Source: Thermoplasmata archaeon
GTDB lineage: Archaea > Thermoplasmatota > Thermoplasmata > Thermoplasmatales > GCA-001856825
DNA length: 11,329 nt
NCBI GenBank assembly: GCA_021793855.1
Contig: JAJYRY010000026.1
Span: forward strand, 1 to 11,329
Direction of reading: 5' to 3'
The notes under the pieces were generated by a model. That model did not search any database, had not been told where the DNA came from, and worked only from the letters and a program-made list of their open reading frames with translations. The stretch's first letter is position 1. The number at the start of each line of letters is the position of its first letter. A program made the translations under genes and the position numbers. Below, in pieces: positions 6,466 to 11,329 of the stretch.

Positions 6466-7476
6466 CTATTTCGCAGAAAGGACCCCGTACACCAGTTTGG
6501 CATCTTCAAATCTAGCGGTCTTTCCCCCTACGGAAATTTTTTCTGACCTTGTTTTAAGATACAGGGTATGGCTCATGCCTTGAACCACTGATATTTGAGA
6601 AATTTCACCAGAAACGTCCTTTTCCAAGTCTCCAATTTTAAGTCGAAGCTTACCCGTCACTTTCATTCCTTTGTTGTTATAGGAAGAGACTGCTTCACAG
6701 GTAAGCCATGCTGTTGATATCCGTCTCGTATTGGAGCTGGTAAAATCTGTAATGTATGTTGATGGCAGCCAGATTGTGTGGTAGAAGTAATAATTTAAGA
6801 TGTGAATTATTTCATCCTCTTCAAAATACAGTCCGTAGTTGAATTTACTGCCATTTTCCGCGTTCAGAATTCCCTTGCTCCTATCGGAAATCAAAACTTC
6901 TGAAGCCACCCCGCTCCTCTTCTTGATAACTATGTTTGGATTTAATCTTGAAATAAGGTCTTCTCCAGTATCGGGGAAAATGACTAGGGCAATTGTAATT
7001 CCACGACGTGCTTCACTATTTAGGGCCTTTAAGAGCTGTTCTAGACTCTCCTTTCCAAGGGAAACAATTATCTCATTTTTTGATCCTGTGATGAGCTGTC
7101 TCATCCTCTCTATGATCTTATCCGAATTCTCAATGAGCCAAATAGATGGAGTTTTTAAATTCGAGTTTTTCATCTCCTCAGAAACGATATGGTCAAGTTC
7201 CTCAAGAAATGCATTCATTTCAGTAATATGATGCCCGAGGGCATTTTTTACCGGTACAGCTCGAAAAATTTTTTTCTTTCCAATCCTGCTGCTCTCCAGG
7301 AGGCCCTTTCGTAGCAAGTTATTAAAAACATCATACACCCTTGGCTGCGGTATACCTGAATTTTTTACAACTTCTGTCGAATTTTGTGGTCCTTTAAGGA
7401 GAAGAGTCTTATACACCTTTATTTCGTAATTGGATAACCCAAAATTTTGTAATCCATTGAATATGTCGTCGGGCAT
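6466..7476 (-). CDS. trmB: TrmB-family sugar-sensing transcriptional regulator
   Basis: This is a DNA-binding regulator of sugar uptake and metabolism genes. From the ATG at 7476 it has 336 residues, close to the roughly 340 of Pyrococcus TrmB. Residues 10-75 are a winged helix (GLSNYEIKVYKTLLLKG, then PQPRVYDVFNNLLRKGLLE), followed by a helical dimerisation linker (80-105). A central domain spans about 108-235 (SIWLIENSDKIIERMRQLI). A beta-rich C-terminal TrmB_C domain covers 240-336, where GGKTARFED (317-325) aligns with the maltose-contacting Gly and Glu I recall from Pyrococcus TrmB. The TTG at 7521 would add 15 residues, but the length and a TATA-like box 27 bases before the ATG favour 7476. 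It lies directly upstream of the transporter operon and is divergent from the GH13 gene. Likely effectors are maltose, maltodextrin or glucose. Confidence 0.93.
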   Translation of the reverse strand: MPDDIFNGLQNFGLSNYEIKVYKTLLLKGPQNSTEVVKNSGIPQPRVYDVFNNLLRKGLLESSRIGKKKIFRAVPVKNALGHHITEMNAFLEELDHIVSEEMKNSNLKTPSIWLIENSDKIIERMRQLITGSKNEIIVSLGKESLEQLLKALNSEARRGITIALVIFPDTGEDLISRLNPNIVIKKRSGVASEVLISDRSKGILNAENGSKFNYGLYFEEDEIIHILNYYFYHTIWLPSTYITDFTSSNTRRISTAWLTCEAVSSYNNKGMKVTGKLRLKIGDLEKDVSGEISQISVVQGMSHTLYLKTRSEKISVGGKTARFEDAKLVYGVLSAK

Positions 7477-7483
7477 TAGTACG

Positions 7484-7492
7484 TTTATATTT
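7484..7492 (+). promoter_or_regulatory. Probable TATA box of the GH13 gene
   Basis: TTTATATTT is centred 33 bases before the ATG at 7521 and fits a short-leader transcript from that start. For the divergent trmB gene a separate AT-rich box at about 7499-7506 (ATTAAAT on the minus strand), 27 bases from its ATG, is better placed. The two promoters therefore interleave. Confidence 0.4.
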
Positions 7493-7520
7493 GATGCCGA
7501 TTTAATCTTATTGCAAAACA

Positions 7521-9419
7521 ATGCATTCTTTAATCCTTATACGGCTAAGATCAGTCCATCAGTATTATCTAACTGCTATGTATACAATGACGCTGGGAGA
7601 AATGGACAGGTTGCCTTTATGTAAGATAACAGTGACCACTCACCAAATATCAAAAAAGAGTGACATTTTCTATCCTGAGGGAACCATAAATTGCAATGGA
7701 GAAGGTAACATATCTCTTGCGGAAGAAAACTCGTTTAAGGTAAATTTAAGTCTTCCTCCAGGCATATATGATTACAGGATATTTCAAAACCAATACTATC
7801 CTGTCGGAAGAAAGATGAGGAGGGTGGTAAGGTACAAGGGACACTTTTTCAGCATCAGGTCAAGGTACGTTTCTGCTGGATTGGTAATGTATTTCATTTA
7901 TTCGTCGAGGCCAGTAAAAATCAATCTCTTGCGTGAGGAATCAGCAAAGGTAGATGTGGGAAGGATTCGAAGGAAATACGGTAACATATACTATTTTGTT
8001 AAGGAGGCAGACAAAGATTTCTCGTTATCAATTGAAAATGAAACTATTCACGTTGGTAGAAGCGGACCCAATTTCGCCAATAATAGCGGTTCGAGAATAA
8101 TCTACCAGATATTTCCGGATAGATTCTTTAGGTATGATGATAAAAAGAAGAAGAAACTGACTGAATGGAATTCAATCCCAAAATTTAATTCCCTCTATGG
8201 AGGAAACTTGAGGGGAATAATAGAAAAACTAGACTACCTTAGGGCCTTTAATCCTGAATATATTTATATCAATCCTATTTTCAAAAGTCATTCCAATCAT
8301 CGTTACGACATCGACGATTACTACAAAATTGACCCGATATTAGGTAGAAAGGGGGATTTTAAAGAATTGATCGATAAGGCACACGAAAATGGAATCAAAA
8401 TCATGATGGATATGGTTTTTAACCATACGTCAACCTACCATCGATTCTTTAAGGATGTTCTCCGGAATAAAAGAAAAAGTCCATATGTCGATTTTTACAT
8501 ATTTCACAGTGATCTCTTCAAAAGATTCAGGCTCCACTGCAACTTCTTAAAAGGCAAATGCGCGTTGCCCTCTTATGAGACTTTTATGGGGTACGGAATG
8601 CTTCCAAAACTTAATTTGAGAAACGAGGCAGTCAAAGCCTACCTGAAGGAAGTAATGGAGCACTGGGTAAGAGAATTCAAGATAGACGGAGTTAGATATG
8701 ACGTCGGAAATTCACTTCCAAGGGAGTTCGTCAAAAGTCTAATGTCTGCTAACAGAGAATTACTGCATATTGGGGAGGTGTGGTGTGCTTCTCCAATTTA
8801 TGCTCTCGAAGGCTATTACGATGGCATAACAAATTATTTCCTTCGCGGTCTGATGCTCTCACTGATAACCAAAAGGGTAACAGTAAGTCAGTTCATTCAA
8901 TCTTATTATGAGTTCTTGTTTATTTATGGAAGAAAAACAGATAATTGCATGAACCTTCTCAGCTCGCATGACATAGAAAGGATAAGGACTTACTTCAAGG
9001 GAAATATGAATGCTGTGCTAATAGCCTATACCTTTCTGTTTATGATGAACGGTTATTCTCTAATTTACTATGGGGATGAAATTGGGATGGAGGGAGGGAA
9101 AGATCCGGACTGTAGGAGAACCATTCCGTGGGGCAAAATAAATTCAAGAACCTTGAATTTTTTTAAGAAACTGACTGAACTAAGAAGGGATAACGAGATA
9201 ATGAAACACGGTATATTGACTGAATTGAACTCCGTGAAAATCAATGGAATTTCCAAAATATCCAGAAATCAACGGTTGAATTTTTATTTTGGCAACGACG
9301 ACGCCCACATTAAAATCAGAGGTACCATACTGATAGGAAGGCGGTACATATGGAAGGGAAGGGGAAAAATTGCACTCAATAACGATGGGTTTGTCCTTGA
9401 ATTACTGAATAAAAATTAA
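7521..9419 (+). CDS. GH13 alpha-amylase family enzyme (cyclomaltodextrinase/neopullulanase type)
   Basis: This enzyme hydrolyses alpha-1,4 links of maltodextrins or cyclodextrins by the retaining mechanism. An N-terminal beta domain (about 36-135) precedes a catalytic barrel opening with IIYQIFPDRFFR (193-204). Conserved regions are SNHRYDIDDYYKIDP (258-272), DMVFNHTS (297-304), LPKLN (361-365, a mark of the cyclomaltodextrinase/neopullulanase subfamily), GVRYDV (390-395; nucleophile D394), IGEVW (417-421; acid/base E419), SSHD (481-484; D484) and YYGDEIGMEGGKDPDCRR (516-533). All catalytic residues are present. There is no signal peptide, so it acts on imported sugar. The start is uncertain: ATG 7521 has a TATA box, but residues 1-27 look unlike coding sequence of this family, and ATG 7602 after GGGAG is an alternative. 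It converges on the GH31 gene with an 18-base overlap. Confidence 0.94.
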   Translation: MHSLILIRLRSVHQYYLTAMYTMTLGEMDRLPLCKITVTTHQISKKSDIFYPEGTINCNGEGNISLAEENSFKVNLSLPPGIYDYRIFQNQYYPVGRKMRRVVRYKGHFFSIRSRYVSAGLVMYFIYSSRPVKINLLREESAKVDVGRIRRKYGNIYYFVKEADKDFSLSIENETIHVGRSGPNFANNSGSRIIYQIFPDRFFRYDDKKKKKLTEWNSIPKFNSLYGGNLRGIIEKLDYLRAFNPEYIYINPIFKSHSNHRYDIDDYYKIDPILGRKGDFKELIDKAHENGIKIMMDMVFNHTSTYHRFFKDVLRNKRKSPYVDFYIFHSDLFKRFRLHCNFLKGKCALPSYETFMGYGMLPKLNLRNEAVKAYLKEVMEHWVREFKIDGVRYDVGNSLPREFVKSLMSANRELLHIGEVWCASPIYALEGYYDGITNYFLRGLMLSLITKRVTVSQFIQSYYEFLFIYGRKTDNCMNLLSSHDIERIRTYFKGNMNAVLIAYTFLFMMNGYSLIYYGDEIGMEGGKDPDCRRTIPWGKINSRTLNFFKKLTELRRDNEIMKHGILTELNSVKINGISKISRNQRLNFYFGNDDAHIKIRGTILIGRRYIWKGRGKIALNNDGFVLELLNKN

Positions 9420-11329
9420 CGTTTTGTTCTGGAGTTTACGGGTGACTATTTCCTCAGTTCCTTTTTTGTGTATTACGAATTTGAGTTCAGTATTTCCGTC
9501 ATAAAGGCTTCCTTCGTAGTTCCAATCCACCGTGAAAGAACCATTCACTTCCTTCATCCTGAACTCCACTTTGATGAACGTTGGGTTCTTTTTGCTATCA
9601 TCATCGTAAAAGACAAATCGTTCAAGATTCCCCGGATAAACATGGAACTCTCTGCCTTTCCTTTCTAAAGGAATGATCGACCCTTGTCGTACGAATAAGG
9701 GAAGATCCCCAAGCCCCACATTCACATCAACAACACCTTCGCAAATAGTGTCGTCCCAGAAATAATACCACTTGCCTTCCGGTAGATTAATCTGGAGCTG
9801 TTTTAATCCTCTCTTTAGGACAGGAACTGCTAGTAAACTTCCGCCAATCATGAACGCTTCTTCGATGTAAAGATCAGGGAATTCCATGTATATTGGCCGG
9901 ACAAACGGAAAACCGTGCGTATGTGACTCGTACGAAACAGATAGGAAGTATGGTATCAGCATATATCTCATTTTTAGATACTTCTTGATGATTTCCTGTC
10001 CCGCTTTGCTGAAAATCCAAGGTTCACGTCTTTTCGTTCCCTTGGCTGAATGATTTCTAAAAAGTGGGAGAAGCGACCCAAGTTCGAACCATCTTAAGAA
10101 TAGCTCCTCGGAAGGATTCCCACTGAATCCACCGATGTCAACGCCGCTGAAAGGAATTCCAGATAAACCGAGATTCAGGATTGTAGAGACTGTCTGTTTC
10201 AGGACCTTCCACGAACTGGCAGTATCTCCTGTCCAGACAAAGGCAAATTTTTGAATCCCTGCCCATCCTGACCTGCTCAGTATAAACGGTCTTTCATCCA
10301 TGATCATGCTCATGCCATTGTAGCCAGACATCGACATCTGTAGCCCATATTTATTGTGGACTAGATAGTGAAATCCCTCTTTCTGGAGCGCCATGAGAGG
10401 AAGACTATTGTCACCCCAGATAACGAAAATTGCAGGTTCATTCATATCGTGCCAAACACCTGTTATACCATTTTCTTTGAAAAAAGTGTATTTCTTGGCC
10501 CACCATTCTCTGGTTCTTTCATCTGAGAAGTCAGGAAATGCGGCATTGCCAGGCCATACCGGTCCTTTGATGATTTTCCCCTCGGGATCTCTGATAAAGT
10601 GACTGCCATTTACGCCCTCATTATAAATTGAGAAGTTTTTGTCGGATTTTACGCCTGGATCTAGAATGGCAACCAGTTTCACCCCGCTCTGGCTCATCTT
10701 CTCTGACAAACCCTTAAGGTCAGGGAATTTCTCCTTATCTATAGTGAAAACTCTGAACTCATCCATATAGTTTATGTCAAGGTGAATGGCAGACAGAGGA
10801 AGCCCCATTTCCTGGAATTTGTTGAAAACTTCCTCTGCTTCAGCCTGTGAATTGTAGCTATACCTTGACTGGTGATAACCAAGTGCCCATTTTGGAGGCA
10901 GTAAAGGTTTTCCTAAAATGTTGCTCATCTGTCTGGAAATGTCCTTGAGGGACCCGAAGGACATAGTATAATCTAGCATTCCTCCCATAAATTCGGTCCT
11001 TAAGGTATCCTTCTCCTTGGAGCATATGTCAAAAGTTGCCTTTGAAGAGTTATTGAAAAATACCGAGTAACACGATTCATTTTTGATATCAAGAATAATT
11101 GGTACATTTATATAAAGTGGATCCACTCCCTCTTCATAACTCCCATCAGCATCATGGTTCCAGAGACTAACACTCTTGTTTCTGAGATTAAGGGGCAAAG
11201 AGCGTTCTCCCGTTCCATTGATAATACTGTCTTCACGGATTATGGCCCTCAATGTCAAGGGGGACCCAAGGTCTGGTAAAAGCTCTGATCTTAGTAGTTT
11301 ATCTCTGTAAAAATAATCTACTTTCTCGG
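9402..11329 (-). CDS. GH31 alpha-glucosidase, 5' end outside the window
   Basis: This is a retaining alpha-glucosidase that releases glucose from the non-reducing ends of maltose and maltodextrins. The frame stays open to the right edge, giving 641 visible residues. The TTG at 11258 is therefore not the true start; archaeal relatives near 690 residues suggest about 50 are missing. In visible numbering, GERSLPLNLRNKSVSLWNHD (41-60) is the usual N-terminal sandwich motif. HLDINYMDEFRVFTID (182-197) is typical of glucosidases. The nucleophile is Asp294 in WHDMNEP. SRSGWAG (351-357) and WTGDTASSW (365-373, acid/base Asp368) follow, then GVDIGGF (395-401) and FRNH (423-426). A C-terminal beta region follows. 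No signal peptide can be judged. Its promoter, and any operator, lies beyond the window. It acts with the GH13 enzyme to complete maltodextrin breakdown. Confidence 0.94.
   Translation of the reverse strand, partial: EKVDYFYRDKLLRSELLPDLGSPLTLRAIIREDSIINGTGERSLPLNLRNKSVSLWNHDADGSYEEGVDPLYINVPIILDIKNESCYSVFFNNSSKATFDICSKEKDTLRTEFMGGMLDYTMSFGSLKDISRQMSNILGKPLLPPKWALGYHQSRYSYNSQAEAEEVFNKFQEMGLPLSAIHLDINYMDEFRVFTIDKEKFPDLKGLSEKMSQSGVKLVAILDPGVKSDKNFSIYNEGVNGSHFIRDPEGKIIKGPVWPGNAAFPDFSDERTREWWAKKYTFFKENGITGVWHDMNEPAIFVIWGDNSLPLMALQKEGFHYLVHNKYGLQMSMSGYNGMSMIMDERPFILSRSGWAGIQKFAFVWTGDTASSWKVLKQTVSTILNLGLSGIPFSGVDIGGFSGNPSEELFLRWFELGSLLPLFRNHSAKGTKRREPWIFSKAGQEIIKKYLKMRYMLIPYFLSVSYESHTHGFPFVRPIYMEFPDLYIEEAFMIGGSLLAVPVLKRGLKQLQINLPEGKWYYFWDDTICEGVVDVNVGLGDLPLFVRQGSIIPLERKGREFHVYPGNLERFVFYDDDSKKNPTFIKVEFRMKEVNGSFTVDWNYEGSLYDGNTELKFVIHKKGTEEIVTRKLQNKTLIFIQ

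Noticed and set aside
7474..7488. Third TrmB operator near TTAGTACG before trmB
   Set aside because: It lacks the ACTAC/GTAGT arms and the conserved GAWTG spacer; only a few bases match.
9402..11258. TTG at 11258 as start of the GH31 gene
   Set aside because: The frame continues open for 23 more codons to the window edge and the family needs more N-terminal sequence, so the gene is cut by the edge.
1..11329. CRISPR array, insertion sequence or rRNA
   Set aside because: No regularly spaced repeats, no terminal inverted repeats with an intact transposase, and no rRNA-like sequence were seen.

Overview
The window most resembles a chromosomal segment of a moderately AT-rich archaeon, probably a Thermoplasmata-type acidophile. 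Supporting signs are a TrmB-family sugar regulator, TATA boxes about 24-31 bases before start codons (leaderless or near-leaderless transcripts), a box A before a tRNA gene without encoded CCA, and a sugar-binding protein held by an N-terminal membrane helix rather than a bacterial lipobox. The lineage is an inference; archaeal origin is well supported.

Layout. Bases 1-288 hold the 3' end of an ATP sulfurylase gene (sat). A tRNA-Lys(CTT) gene follows at 394-467, with its own TATA box and a hairpin/T-run terminator. Bases 468-793 hold no convincing gene. From 794 to the right edge is one carbohydrate island. On the minus strand lie a MalK-type ABC ATPase (794-1861), two MalG/MalF-type permeases (3158-4024 and 4035-4931), a membrane-anchored, sequon-rich sugar-binding protein (4960-6408) and a TrmB regulator (6466-7476). 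On the plus strand lie a major facilitator gene broken by one in-frame TAA (1951-3180), which sits between malG and malK, and a GH13 amylase of the cyclomaltodextrinase/neopullulanase type (7521-9419). A GH31 alpha-glucosidase (9402 to the right edge, minus) converges on the GH13 gene and is cut at its 5' end by the window.

How the genes work together (inference). The binding protein captures maltodextrin-like oligosaccharides outside the cell and MalF/MalG/MalK import them. The GH13 and GH31 enzymes, which show no secretion signal in what is visible, hydrolyse them to glucose and maltose inside the cell. TrmB is the likely sugar-responsive switch. Two near-identical inverted repeats (consensus TAYTACGAWTGGTAGTW) lie exactly at the binding-protein promoter and in the divergent malK/MFS promoter region. 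They are the best candidates for TrmB operators, and are the most informative unlabelled signal in the window.

I did not find a wholly new system. The points most worth a second look are the paired operators, the nonsense-interrupted MFS gene placed inside the ABC transporter locus, the oligo-T tract between the binding-protein and permease genes, and the two convergent gene pairs whose 3' ends overlap.
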